Positions 42,987-52,526 of a DNA stretch of 64,000 nucleotides are shown here, piece after piece. A program made the translations under genes and the position numbers. The stretch comes from Pseudaeromonas sharmana (GTDB lineage Bacteria > Pseudomonadota > Gammaproteobacteria > Enterobacterales > Aeromonadaceae). Under the pieces are notes generated by a model that saw nothing but the letters and a program-made list of their open reading frames with translations, was not told where the DNA came from and did no database searches. Location of the stretch: assembly GCF_042649925.1 (NCBI RefSeq), contig NZ_JBHSAF010000014.1, forward strand, positions 496,001-560,000, read 5' to 3'. The number at the start of each line of letters is the position of its first letter. The stretch's first letter is position 1.

Positions 42987-45326
42987 ATGGCTATCACACA
43001 TAATCTCGGCTTTCCGCGCATCGGTGCGCAGCGTGAATTGAAATTTGCCCTCGAACGTTACTGGCGCGGCGAGTGCAGCCGCGATGAGCTACAGGCGGTC
43101 GGCAGCACGTTACGGCAGCGCCACTGGCAACAGCAGGCCGATCTGGATTGGCTGCCGGTGGGTGACTTCTCGTTTTACGATCAGGTGCTCGACATGAGTT
43201 TTACCCTCGGCCACCTGCCGCAGCGGGTGCAAGGCTATCAGGGCGATGTGCTGGATAACTATTTCCGCGTCGCCCGTGGCCGCTCCGTGCACACCGATCA
43301 CGCGGTGCAGCACGGCGAACAAGCCGGCGCGCACTGTGCAGGCTGTCACGGCGTCGCCGCCGGTGAGATGACCAAATGGTTCGATACCAACTACCACTAC
43401 ATAGTGCCGGAGTTCACCGCCGACAGCCGGTTTAAGCTCGATGCCAGCCGGCTGCTCACGCAGATTGCCGAGGCGCGGCAGGTCAATGGCGGTCGCCTGA
43501 GCACACAGATCAAGCCGGTGATCATAGGCCCGCTGACCTATCTGGCCATCGGCAAGGCCAAGGATGGCAGTGACAAACTGGCGTTGCTGCCGCAGCTGGT
43601 AAACGTCTATGCCGAACTGCTCGCCGCGCTGGCCGCAGCGGGGATTGATTGGGTGCAGATGGATGAGCCGATCCTGGTGACCGATCTGGATGGGCGCTGG
43701 CAGCAGGGATTTGAGCAGGCTTACCAGCAACTGGCCGACAGCCGCGTCCGCTTGCTGCTGACCACCTACTTCGGGCCATTACAAGATAATCTGTCACTGC
43801 TGGCCCGCTTGCCGGTGGCCGGCGTACATCTGGATGCAGTCAATGCCCGTGACGAGATCGCGCCACTGCTGGCGCAATTGCCCGCCGATCGCGTGTTGTC
43901 GCTCGGGGTGATCAATGGCCGTAACATCTGGAAAAGCGATCTGTGTGCCCTGCTCGAGTGGCTGACACCACTGGCGGCACAACTGGGCGATCGCCTCTGG
44001 CTGGCTCCCAGCTGCTCGCTGCTGCATGTGCCGGTGGATCTGGAGAGCGAACAGCAGCTGGATCGCGAGATCCGCAACTGGCTGGCGTTCGCCCGACAAA
44101 AACTCGACGAGCTGACGCTGCTGGCCCGCGCCTTGAATGACGGCCGCGCCAGCGTGGCCGAAGCGCTGACCGCCAACGCGGCCGCACTGGCCAGCCGACG
44201 CCAGTCGACACGGGTACACAAACCGGCAGTCCAGGCGGAGCTCGCCACCTTGAGCCCGGCGCTGGGGCAACGCCAGAGCCCTTACGCGGTGCGCGCCGCC
44301 AAGCAGGCACTGCGTCTGGATCTGCCGCTTTATCCGACGACCACCATCGGCTCATTCCCGCAGACGGCGCAGATCCGCGCCGCCCGCAACGACTACCGCG
44401 CCGGACGCCTGGATGCCGCCGGCTATCAGGCCGCGATGCAGGCCGAAATTGCCCGCTCGGTACGGGAGCAGGAAGCACTGGGACTGGATGTGCTGGTGCA
44501 TGGTGAAGCCGAACGTAATGACATGGTGGAGTACTTTGGCGAGCAGCTCGACGGCTACGTGTTCAGTCAATTCGGTTGGGTGCAATCCTATGGCTCACGC
44601 TGCGTCAAACCGCCGATCCTGTTTGGTGATATCCAGCGCCCGCAACCGATGACGGTCTCGTGGACCCGTTATGCCCAGTCACTGACCAACAAACCGATGA
44701 AGGGCATGCTGACCGGACCGGTCACGATCCTGAACTGGTCGTTCGTGCGCGACGATCAACCCCGCGCCGTCTCCTGCCAGCAACTGGCGCTGGCCATTCG
44801 CCAGGAGGTGCAGGATCTGGAACGTGCCGGTGTCAGCATCATCCAGATCGACGAGGCGGCGCTCAGAGAAGGCTTGCCACTGCGTCGCGCCCAGTGGGAC
44901 GAGTATCTGGCCTGGGCCATCGACTGTTACCGTATCAGCGCCAATGGCGTCGATGACGAAACCCAGATCCACACCCACATGTGCTATTCGGAGTTCAACG
45001 ACATCATCGCCGCGATCGCCCAGATGGATGCCGATGTGATCACCATCGAGACCTCGCGTTCGGACATGGAGTTGCTGGATGCGTTCGATGACTTCAACTA
45101 TCCCAACGAGATCGGCCCCGGTGTGTATGACATTCACTCACCGAACATCCCGACCGAGGCCCACATGGTGCAGTTAATGCAAAAGGCCGCCGAACGGATC
45201 CCGCCACAACGGCTGTGGGTCAACCCGGACTGCGGCCTGAAAACCCGGCAATGGGCCGAGGTGCTGCCAGCGCTGCGCAACATGGTGGCGGCCGCCAGAA
45301 CGCTGCGCGCCAGCACCGCAGCATGA
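42987..45326 (+). CDS. metE: Cobalamin-independent methionine synthase
   Basis: MetE transfers the methyl group of methyltetrahydropteroyltriglutamate to homocysteine. Both barrels are present: the N-terminal copy starts ITHNLGFPRIGAQRELK. The catalytic one holds VLVHGEAERNDMVEYFGE, the zinc ligands in HTHMCYSEF and NPDCGLKTR, and IETSRSDMELL. Length is 779 against 753 in E. coli. Much of the difference is an insert near residues 100-126 containing CAGCH, just before EMTKWFDTNYHY. AAGGAG precedes the ATG. Confidence 0.96.
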   Translation: MAITHNLGFPRIGAQRELKFALERYWRGECSRDELQAVGSTLRQRHWQQQADLDWLPVGDFSFYDQVLDMSFTLGHLPQRVQGYQGDVLDNYFRVARGRSVHTDHAVQHGEQAGAHCAGCHGVAAGEMTKWFDTNYHYIVPEFTADSRFKLDASRLLTQIAEARQVNGGRLSTQIKPVIIGPLTYLAIGKAKDGSDKLALLPQLVNVYAELLAALAAAGIDWVQMDEPILVTDLDGRWQQGFEQAYQQLADSRVRLLLTTYFGPLQDNLSLLARLPVAGVHLDAVNARDEIAPLLAQLPADRVLSLGVINGRNIWKSDLCALLEWLTPLAAQLGDRLWLAPSCSLLHVPVDLESEQQLDREIRNWLAFARQKLDELTLLARALNDGRASVAEALTANAAALASRRQSTRVHKPAVQAELATLSPALGQRQSPYAVRAAKQALRLDLPLYPTTTIGSFPQTAQIRAARNDYRAGRLDAAGYQAAMQAEIARSVREQEALGLDVLVHGEAERNDMVEYFGEQLDGYVFSQFGWVQSYGSRCVKPPILFGDIQRPQPMTVSWTRYAQSLTNKPMKGMLTGPVTILNWSFVRDDQPRAVSCQQLALAIRQEVQDLERAGVSIIQIDEAALREGLPLRRAQWDEYLAWAIDCYRISANGVDDETQIHTHMCYSEFNDIIAAIAQMDADVITIETSRSDMELLDAFDDFNYPNEIGPGVYDIHSPNIPTEAHMVQLMQKAAERIPPQRLWVNPDCGLKTRQWAEVLPALRNMVAAARTLRASTAA

Positions 45327-45349
45327 AATGACAATGACAGTGACGATGA

Positions 45350-45367
45350 ACGGGCCTGCGGGCCCGT
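45350..45367. terminator. Hairpin between metE and the chemotaxis receptor gene
   Basis: ACGGGCC (45350-45356) pairs with GGCCCGT (45361-45367). It separates convergent genes but has only a very short T-run, so strength is doubtful. Confidence 0.5.
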
Positions 45368-45378
45368 TCTGTGGTGGC

Positions 45379-47007
45379 TCACGCCAGGGTGAAACGCGCC
45401 GTGGCGCTGTGCAGTTCACCCGCCTTGCGGCTGAGCCACTCGGCTTCCTGACGGGTTACCTCGGCGGTATCGGCATTCTCCTCCGCCCAGCCGACCAGTT
45501 GGGCCAGATGATGTCCCAGCTCCTGACTGACAATTTGCTGCTCACGCAGCGCGTCGGAAACCGCCTCTATCCGCGCCTGGAGTGCCTGCGCCTCTTGTTC
45601 CAGCATCTGCAACGAACGGTGCGCCTGCTGTGTCTGTTCATACCCTGTCACGCCCAAGGCCTGCGCCTCGCGGACACTGCTCACGGCGGCCTGACTGACC
45701 GCCACCATGCTGGTGAGTTTGCTATCGATTTCCACCGTCGCCGCCGAGGTGCGTTTGGCCAACAGACGCACTTCATCGGCCACCACCGCAAAGCCCCGCC
45801 CCTTTTCACCGGCGCGCGCCGCTTCGATCGCTGCGTTCAGCGCCAGCAGGTTGGTTTGCGACGAGAGCAGACTGATCACCTCGGTGATCTGCAAGATCTC
45901 CTCGCTGTGCGCCGCCAAGACCTGCAGGGTCCCGGCACTGGACTCTACCGCTTGCATGACACCGCGCGTGGCCACACACGCCCGCTCCAGACGCTGACTG
46001 CCGTTTACCGCTTCGCTGCTGGCTTGTACCGCCAACGCCGTGGCCTCTTCTGCCAGCCGGTAGATGCCATGAATACTGCTGAGCATCTCTTCGATGGCAC
46101 TGGACATGGTACTTGATGCCTGATTCTGGTTATCAACCCGCAGATAGAGTTCCCCGGCCTGAGAGACCAGCTTGTCCGCCGCCTGATCGATATGCCGGCT
46201 TTGCTGCTGGATGTGGTGGATCAGCTCGGTGAGGCCGCCTTGCATCTGCTGCATCGCACTAAACAGCGTGCTACTCCAGCGCCCATGATTCGGCAGCGCA
46301 TGGGCCAGATTGCCCGTGGCCATCTGCTCGGCCGCGGCCCGGGCCAGCGCCGGCTCACCACCCAAGGTCTGAAATACGCTGCGCTGGATCCAGTAGCTCA
46401 GCCCTAAAATCAAGCCAAACAGCAGACTGAAGCTGCCACCCAGCCCCCAGAGCGTAACGGTCCGCTGTCGGGCGGCCTCGGCCCGCACCGTTTCGTACTC
46501 GCTGCTCGCCAGCACCACCACGGCGTCAATATCCTGTCTGTGTTGTTGATAGGCGCTTCTGAGTGCACGGCGAGCCGTCTCGATACGCGCAGGATCACCA
46601 CTGGCCAACGCCGGCAACCACTGTTGCTGCAGCAGGCCGAAAAACTGCTCTGCCGAGCGTGCCGCCTGCCCAAACAAGGCCTGATGCATGGCACCCGACA
46701 GAGGCTGCTGCTGCCAGTACGCCAACCGGTCTGCATACTCGTGGCGTAAGCGCACCAACTCCTGAGCCATCACTTGCCGCTCGGCCACCGGCTGTTGGGC
46801 TAGCAACAGCGTGTCAAGATAGGTCTCAATCAGATAGAGCGGAGGGGGTAACACATCGGCCGTCATATCCTTGCGCGCAATCAGCGCCTGATAGAGATCG
46901 CCATCGATGGCGATGGTGCGAAATGACCAGCCGACCATCAGTGCCAGACCGATGAAGCCCGCCAGCAAACAGCACAATAAATATCTAAAACGCGTTGTTA
47001 ATTGCAT
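45379..47007 (-). CDS. Methyl-accepting chemotaxis protein
   Basis: A 542-residue transducer. One membrane helix near residues 10-30, a periplasmic four-helix-type ligand domain of about 155 residues, a second helix near 185-208, and a degenerate HAMP region. The signalling hairpin tip, ITEVISLLSSQTNLLALNAAIEAARAGE (cited in part), is intact, so it can couple to CheA/CheW. There is no C-terminal receptor pentapeptide. The ligand is unknown. Confidence 0.92.
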   Translation of the reverse strand: MQLTTRFRYLLCCLLAGFIGLALMVGWSFRTIAIDGDLYQALIARKDMTADVLPPPLYLIETYLDTLLLAQQPVAERQVMAQELVRLRHEYADRLAYWQQQPLSGAMHQALFGQAARSAEQFFGLLQQQWLPALASGDPARIETARRALRSAYQQHRQDIDAVVVLASSEYETVRAEAARQRTVTLWGLGGSFSLLFGLILGLSYWIQRSVFQTLGGEPALARAAAEQMATGNLAHALPNHGRWSSTLFSAMQQMQGGLTELIHHIQQQSRHIDQAADKLVSQAGELYLRVDNQNQASSTMSSAIEEMLSSIHGIYRLAEEATALAVQASSEAVNGSQRLERACVATRGVMQAVESSAGTLQVLAAHSEEILQITEVISLLSSQTNLLALNAAIEAARAGEKGRGFAVVADEVRLLAKRTSAATVEIDSKLTSMVAVSQAAVSSVREAQALGVTGYEQTQQAHRSLQMLEQEAQALQARIEAVSDALREQQIVSQELGHHLAQLVGWAEENADTAEVTRQEAEWLSRKAGELHSATARFTLA

Positions 47008-47455
47008 GCAATCCCCTGCATTTTGACGATGAGCGAGATATTAAAACAAGCAGCATCGGCATCAGGAAAAAACAGCCATCAACCGACCTCAATTAATATT
47101 GAGCTCACTATCAATTAAATATAAATACCAGCCACCACATAGAACTCATCATAAAAAGCATGATTTATGCCATAAAAATTATGCAGTTACACTAAAGCGA
47201 ACTATCTTTGTTATTTTAAAAACGTCATGCGATTTGATTATTTAATTACGCCACCCATAGTGTTTTTATTTAAATTAAATAAAAAATAACATGCCTAGAT
47301 AATTCACTTTATGCGCCATTGCGGCACATCTGCTAATTCATGGCCAACCAATTTGGTGAATAAAAAAGAACCGCCGACAACACGGCAGTTCTTTTAAGCA
47401 ATGCGATGGTCAGGCGAGCGCCAAACCTAAGATCACAAGGTCAGTGCCGGCGTCG
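47008..47455. other. A/T-rich gene-free stretch
   Basis: This interval is far richer in A and T than its surroundings and has no open frame of note. It must contain the promoter of the chemotaxis gene (right edge of that gene) and holds the terminator of the next GGDEF gene. Confidence 0.6.
47364..47395 (-). terminator. Terminator after the PAS-GGDEF gene
   Basis: AAAAGAAC (47364-47371) and GCCG pair with CGGC and GTTCTTTT (47388-47395) with one C-A mismatch. Both ends are A/T runs, so it may work in both directions. Confidence 0.8.
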
Positions 47456-49639
47456 TTACTCCAGCAACAAATAGCCATTCTTGCCTTGCTGCTTGACGCG
47501 ATACATGGCCTCATCGGCCCGCGCCAGCAATGTCGCGGCATCCCTGTCCTGTTGCGGCGAATACAGCGCCATGCCGATGCTGGCACTGACCTGCAACCGC
47601 AGTTCACGGATCTGCACCGGTTTGGCTATCACCCGCAGCAGCCGTTTCACCAGCAGTAACAGTTCCGCCTGATTGCCCGGTCCCTGGATCAGGGCGACAA
47701 ACTCATCGCCCCCCAAGCGTGCGATCAAATCCTGTTCCCGCAGCGTCATGCGCATACGCCGTGCCAGTGCCATCAACAGCAGATCACCGACCGCATGGCC
47801 ATGCAGATCATTAACCTGTTTGAAGCCATCCAGATCGATATAGGCCACCACCAGTGGCGTGTCGTTGCCGGTCGCGCTTCGGCTCATCATCTCGGGCAGG
47901 CGGTCGGTCAGCAGCATACGATTCGGCAAACCGGTCAACAGGTCATAGTGGGCCTGCTGTTCGAGCTGCCGCTGGTATTGCTTGCGCTCCGAAATATCAG
48001 TACCGAGACAGACAAAATGGCAGATGTCGCCCCCCTCCCCATAGACAGCGCTGATCGTGACCTGCTCGGCAAAGATGTCGCCATTCTTGCGCCGGTTCCA
48101 CAATTCGCCACTCCAGTGGCCCACCGTCAGCAGCGCCTGCCAAAACACCTGATAAAACGCGCTGTCCTGATGCCCAGATTTGAGTAAACGTGGATTCGCC
48201 CCGACCACCTCTGCCGAGCTATAGCCGGTCATTTCGCTAAAGGCTTGATTGACCTGAACGATTTGTCCTTGCACATCGGTGATCAAGATCGCCTCGCGCG
48301 CCGCAGTGAAGACGCTGGCCGCCAGTTGCAGTGCTTGTTGCTGCTGACGTTCGGCGGTGATGTCTTGCAAGGTGGCGATCACCGCATGGGGCCGTTCCGC
48401 CCCCGGATGCAGCAACGGCTGACAATTAACTCGCAGCCAGACTACAGCCGTGGCAGGCTGGCGCACCCCCATGATGGCATCCCGGACGGGTTGACCGCTG
48501 TCAATACAGCGGCGCACTGGATGGTCGCTCATCAATAGCGGCTGGCCATCTGCACGCAGTCGCTGCCAGCCGGCGTGCAGCAGATCCTGTCCAATCAGCT
48601 CGTCGGTGGTCAGCGTAAAAATACGACACGCCTCCTGATTGACCGCCAGGATCGATAGCTGCGTATCGAGCAGCACGCAGCCCAGCGGCAAACTGTCATG
48701 CAGTGCGCGGTAGCGCTCCTCGCTGTCACGTAGCGCCAACTCGACTTGCTTGCGTGCGGTGATATCCAGGTGAATACCGGCGATGAGCAGTGGCTTGCCG
48801 TCGCTATCCTGTCGCATCACCTGGCCTCGGCACAGCACCCAGACCCAGTTCCCGTGCCGGTGCCGCATGCGTAACTCACATTCGATGTGGCTGCTTTGAG
48901 CGGCCAGATGAGCAGACAACACCTCGTTGATGCGCGGCCAATCCTCCGGATGAACCAGCGCCTGCCAGCGCTCCGGTGTTAACGGTTGCAACAGTGCGGC
49001 GTCATAGCCAAGCATCTGTGCCCACTGCTGGTTGATGGCGATATGCCGCTCCGGCAGGTTCCACTCCCAGGTTCCGGCCTGGGTGCCACGCAGAATATTC
49101 TGCAAGCGCTGGCGCTTGATCTGCAGCCTGGCTTCGGCATTCAGGCGTTCGGTCAGATCGTAAATAATCGAATAGAGCAGATCCTGACCATCCAGCTGTA
49201 CAGGCCCGCTGTACACCTCGACCTGGCGAATGTCACCATTGGCCAGTCGATGCGGAAATTGAAAGAAACTGCGCTGCTCGGCCAGCGCTTTGGCCATCTC
49301 GCTCTGGATCTGGGCCGGCGTCAAGCAGTTGATCTGGCTGATGCGCATCGCGCAGAGCTGCTCGCTGGAGTAACCATAGAAACGGGCTGCGGCCGTATTG
49401 GCCTGCACTATGTGCCCATCATGCGGATCGATCAGCAACTGAGGCGTCTTGGCCTGTTCAAAGAAAATCAGGTAACTGCTGTCGCCGGCAAACGGCAACT
49501 GTTGCTGAAACTGGCGCAGCAGCGACTGCCAGGCTTCGGCGTCAGGAACTGGCTCTTCAGCGGACGTCGCTTTAAGGCGTCGTAACCAGGACTCCAGCTG
49601 CTGACACAGGACCTTCCTGTGATCTGAACGTGCATTCAT
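47456..49639 (-). CDS. Multi-PAS diguanylate cyclase
   Basis: A 727-residue soluble sensor with four PAS domains (about residues 50-165, 175-300, 310-430 and 435-560) and a C-terminal GGDEF domain. The active site is GGDEF and an inhibitory site REQD lies five residues before it. The HYDLLTGLPNR and DLDGFKQVNDLHGH segments are canonical, so cyclase activity is expected. No EAL domain and no membrane segment. Signal unknown. Confidence 0.92.
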   Translation of the reverse strand: MNARSDHRKVLCQQLESWLRRLKATSAEEPVPDAEAWQSLLRQFQQQLPFAGDSSYLIFFEQAKTPQLLIDPHDGHIVQANTAAARFYGYSSEQLCAMRISQINCLTPAQIQSEMAKALAEQRSFFQFPHRLANGDIRQVEVYSGPVQLDGQDLLYSIIYDLTERLNAEARLQIKRQRLQNILRGTQAGTWEWNLPERHIAINQQWAQMLGYDAALLQPLTPERWQALVHPEDWPRINEVLSAHLAAQSSHIECELRMRHRHGNWVWVLCRGQVMRQDSDGKPLLIAGIHLDITARKQVELALRDSEERYRALHDSLPLGCVLLDTQLSILAVNQEACRIFTLTTDELIGQDLLHAGWQRLRADGQPLLMSDHPVRRCIDSGQPVRDAIMGVRQPATAVVWLRVNCQPLLHPGAERPHAVIATLQDITAERQQQQALQLAASVFTAAREAILITDVQGQIVQVNQAFSEMTGYSSAEVVGANPRLLKSGHQDSAFYQVFWQALLTVGHWSGELWNRRKNGDIFAEQVTISAVYGEGGDICHFVCLGTDISERKQYQRQLEQQAHYDLLTGLPNRMLLTDRLPEMMSRSATGNDTPLVVAYIDLDGFKQVNDLHGHAVGDLLLMALARRMRMTLREQDLIARLGGDEFVALIQGPGNQAELLLLVKRLLRVIAKPVQIRELRLQVSASIGMALYSPQQDRDAATLLARADEAMYRVKQQGKNGYLLLE

Positions 49640-49756
49640 GCTCCCTCCAGTCCAAGGAGAGTAGGCTCACCTTTTACAGCATAGTATTGACGCTCAGGAT
49701 GGGTGTCTTTTGTCACCGAACGGCATTCCCGCTGCCACTGCAAAAGTGCAAACCAC

Positions 49757-49788
49757 TAAAAAAAACAGGCCCGTCAGGGCCTGTTTTT
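49757..49788 (-). terminator. Terminator of ovoA
   Basis: AAAAACAGGCCC (49761-49772) and GGGCCTGTTTTT (49777-49788) form a perfect 12-bp stem with a GTCA loop; the minus strand continues with T. Confidence 0.93.
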
Positions 49789-49802
49789 CAATCTCGCTGA
49801 CG

Positions 49803-51962
49803 TTAACGCCGCCGCCAACAGGTCACTTCGGAGCGCAACGCATGCAGATGACGCGCGTTATCACGACGCCAGAACAACAGCGCCTGCGGCGCAGCCAGCT
49901 CATCACAATAGGGAGCCAGTAAGCGTTGCAGCGCCTGATAACTACCCAGCGCCTCACCGTTTTCGCGGCGCCCACCGAGCCAGTTTTCCGGCGGTGTGAT
50001 CGCCTCCTGCCACTGGTATGCCGAGCTGAGCAGCAAGACACCACCACGGTTGAGCCGCTGGACTATCTCGGACACAAAGCGCGCCGGCTCGCGCAATTGC
50101 TCCAGCAGGTTGACCGCCAGCACCAGATCGTAGCCCTGGTACACCGGCTTGAGGTTACAGGGATCACCCTGACTAAAGTGTACGCGGGCTATCTGCTCAG
50201 CACCGATACCATGGCATGACAGCTGTGTCTCACGATAGTCCGGCAACGCGCCCTCCAGCGGCAAGGCATAGCGGAAGCGATCCTGGCGCGCCAGCATCAG
50301 GGCGACATCAATAAACCGCGCCGAAAAATCCACGCCATCGACATGCGCAAAATAGCGCGCCAGCTCAAAGCTGCCTCGTCCCACCCCACAGCCCATCTCC
50401 AGTGCGCGCCCACCAGCGGGCTGATGGCGCGCAGCCAGGGCTGCCAATGTGACCCACGGATTGATCGTGGCCGCCTCAGGCAGCGCCAGCTCGGCTGCCG
50501 GAGCACCGTACTGGCTCTCCAACGCCTGCGCTACCGGCAGATCCGCGACATACGGATTGACGGTGGCATTCTCCTGATAATCCGAGACCAGATAACGCAG
50601 GCCGGCGTGCTGAAAAAAGTGCCGGCGGAATGCATAGCGCGAATGGCGGATCGCCAGATTGCCCGAGGAAACCCAAGAGCCCCCCTTGATCAGATCATGG
50701 CGGCCATCGAAGGTCGGGGTCGAGAAGTCATCGTACAAGGGGTGAATGGCAAAGCCGTCGTAACCATCGATCGGGGTACGCGTCCACTGCCAGACGTTGC
50801 CCGCCAAATCGTAAAAATCACCCTGAGCCATGCGATCGACCGGACAGGAGGAGGCCCAGTGCGCAAGATTCAGGTTGGCAGCATGCTGGGGCCACTCGCC
50901 TTCCGGCCCCGCCAGTTGCGATGCCAGCTGACACCACTCCGCCTCGGTCGGCAAAGTGATATTCAAGCCGGTCTGCGCCGCTTTCCAGCTGCAGAATGCC
51001 GCCGCCTCAAGCTGGTTCACCTCTACCGGCCAATCCCACGGCATGGTGATCTGCTGACACAGGGTACGCAGTTGCAGCGTGTTCTCCACCTGCGGATCTC
51101 CGACCCAGAAGGTCGGCATGCGCGCCTGGGCGAATTGACACCAACGCCAGCCCTCCTCACTCCACCATTGCGCCTGCTGATAACCGCCGGCCAGCACAAA
51201 CTGGTAATACTCGGCATTACTCACCAGCATGCGGCTGGCCTGAAACGGCGGTAGCGTCACCTTGCGTTGGCCATATTCGTTGTCCCAGCCATAGGTGGTG
51301 TCTGCTTGTGGCTTGCCCAGACGCAGCTCGCCTCCCGGCACGCTGATCAGGCTGTTGGTCGGAACCTCGGCCCTGAGCTGTCGCCGTTGCGGACAAACCG
51401 GCCATTGTGGCTGTCGCTGCACATGGGCCAGCGGTAACTGCCGGATCAGCACTGAGGAAGTTTCCAGATGGATGCGTTCGTGTTCGATGCCCATCAGCAC
51501 AGCCCACGCCGGGCTGTGCCAATCAATCGGCAGCGAGAGCGGCATCGTATCGATGAACTCCAGCAACCGGGTGCGCACCTGCTGGCGATAATCAGCCAGG
51601 GCCTCGACACTCGGCCAGTCATAGTGACTGTCATTCAGGTCATCCCAGCTCATCTCGTCGACACCGATGGCGACCATGGACTCGATCCGCGGATCGATAC
51701 GTTTGGTGATGAAGCGTCCGGCGAGTAACTTGTTGATGAAAAACGCCGCGGTATGGCCGTAGTAGAAGATCAGCGGATGTCGTAGCGGTATCGCTTTTTG
51801 ATACCAGGCCTCGGGACAGGCCAGACAGCGAAACAGCGACTCGTAGCGCTCAAAGGTCTCAATAAAATAATCACGAATTTCACGACGCTTGGTAGCAACA
51901 TCGTCACCGTTCAGATCAAGCGTCGGTGACAGCGGTGCCAGAACAGGCAACTCGGGGCTCAT
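49803..51962 (-). CDS. ovoA: OvoA, 5-histidylcysteine sulfoxide synthase with methyltransferase domain
   Basis: OvoA is the iron enzyme that joins cysteine to C5 of histidine with oxygen, the first step to the antioxidant ovothiol A. The fused methyltransferase methylates the product. The N-terminal DinB-like domain has the iron motif HERIHLE. The middle formylglycine-enzyme-like domain has PTEAEWCQLA and GNVWQWT...GGSW. The C-terminal SAM domain begins LEMGCGVGRGSFELA. AAGGAGGCGATA stands before ATG 51962, giving 719 residues; a longer in-frame start lacks this. It is a single gene with a strong terminator; the separate sulfoxide lyase (OvoB) is not nearby. Confidence 0.93.
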   Translation of the reverse strand: MSPELPVLAPLSPTLDLNGDDVATKRREIRDYFIETFERYESLFRCLACPEAWYQKAIPLRHPLIFYYGHTAAFFINKLLAGRFITKRIDPRIESMVAIGVDEMSWDDLNDSHYDWPSVEALADYRQQVRTRLLEFIDTMPLSLPIDWHSPAWAVLMGIEHERIHLETSSVLIRQLPLAHVQRQPQWPVCPQRRQLRAEVPTNSLISVPGGELRLGKPQADTTYGWDNEYGQRKVTLPPFQASRMLVSNAEYYQFVLAGGYQQAQWWSEEGWRWCQFAQARMPTFWVGDPQVENTLQLRTLCQQITMPWDWPVEVNQLEAAAFCSWKAAQTGLNITLPTEAEWCQLASQLAGPEGEWPQHAANLNLAHWASSCPVDRMAQGDFYDLAGNVWQWTRTPIDGYDGFAIHPLYDDFSTPTFDGRHDLIKGGSWVSSGNLAIRHSRYAFRRHFFQHAGLRYLVSDYQENATVNPYVADLPVAQALESQYGAPAAELALPEAATINPWVTLAALAARHQPAGGRALEMGCGVGRGSFELARYFAHVDGVDFSARFIDVALMLARQDRFRYALPLEGALPDYRETQLSCHGIGAEQIARVHFSQGDPCNLKPVYQGYDLVLAVNLLEQLREPARFVSEIVQRLNRGGVLLLSSAYQWQEAITPPENWLGGRRENGEALGSYQALQRLLAPYCDELAAPQALLFWRRDNARHLHALRSEVTCWRRR

Positions 51963-52186
51963 TATCGCCTCCTTGCAAAAACACATTATGATCCTGCAGA
52001 CGTTAACAGCAGTTTTACAGGCCAACAACCTTCGGGATCGACTCAGTGGCGGATACGGCTCAGATTACGGAGAGGATCACCAGAGGAAGATGAGCATGGC
52101 GCCCGGAAGGAAGAGTTCGTTACACGACATGCGCTCATGCAGCAAGCGCTGTTCGAATGAAGGGATACCAGGCAATGTGCCGGTAG

Positions 52187-52381
52187 TTACCATGCGTAAG
52201 CCGCGGTCAACGCTGAGCGCACGACACACAAATTGAGAAAATCAAAGGGGGCCTGCTTGCCCCCTTTATGCTTGCAATAGCCGCGTTTGAACGCTTTTTT
52301 CTTGTCGATCTCTACCGTTGCCCGGTTGAGTTCGATGCTGTATTTGTGCACGAAATTGCGCACACCCTGCTTCTTGGCCAT
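52187..52381 (-). CDS. Small basic protein whose coding sequence crosses a terminator hairpin
   Basis: A 64-residue frame starting MAKKQGVRNFVHKYSIELNR, with an excellent AAGGAGG ribosome site. Residues 1-42 are very basic and end in a KKKAFKRGYCKHKGGK segment. The following codons encode a perfect 9-bp hairpin with a T-rich tail, so most transcripts should end before the stop codon. That layout is the one known from arfA, the ribosome-rescue gene translated from non-stop mRNA. The protein does not clearly match ArfA and I cannot name its family. The last 20 residues (FDFLNLCVVRSALTAAYAW) are unlike the rest and may rarely be made. Confidence 0.6.
   Translation of the reverse strand: MAKKQGVRNFVHKYSIELNRATVEIDKKKAFKRGYCKHKGGKQAPFDFLNLCVVRSALTAAYAW
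52244..52267 (-). terminator. Terminator-like hairpin inside the small basic gene
   Basis: AAAGGGGGC (52244-52252) and GCCCCCTTT (52259-52267) form a perfect stem with a 6-nt loop. The minus strand continues GATTTTCTC, so the terminator works in the direction of the gene it interrupts. Confidence 0.75.
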
Positions 52382-52526
52382 TGAGGCCTCCTTCAATAAT
52401 TGCTGGAGGGGAGATGTCAGCGCGCTAGGTGCTGACGAGACACATTATGCCACAGCAGCAGAGAAGCGTGAATGAAGCCGCAGGGGGAGAAACACAGGCC
52501 GGTCTGAACGACAGGCCTGACAGGGC

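Noticed and set aside
50343..51254. 303-residue plus-strand frame opposite ovoA
   Set aside because: Lies wholly within ovoA, which is recognisable end to end; shadow of GC-rich codon use.
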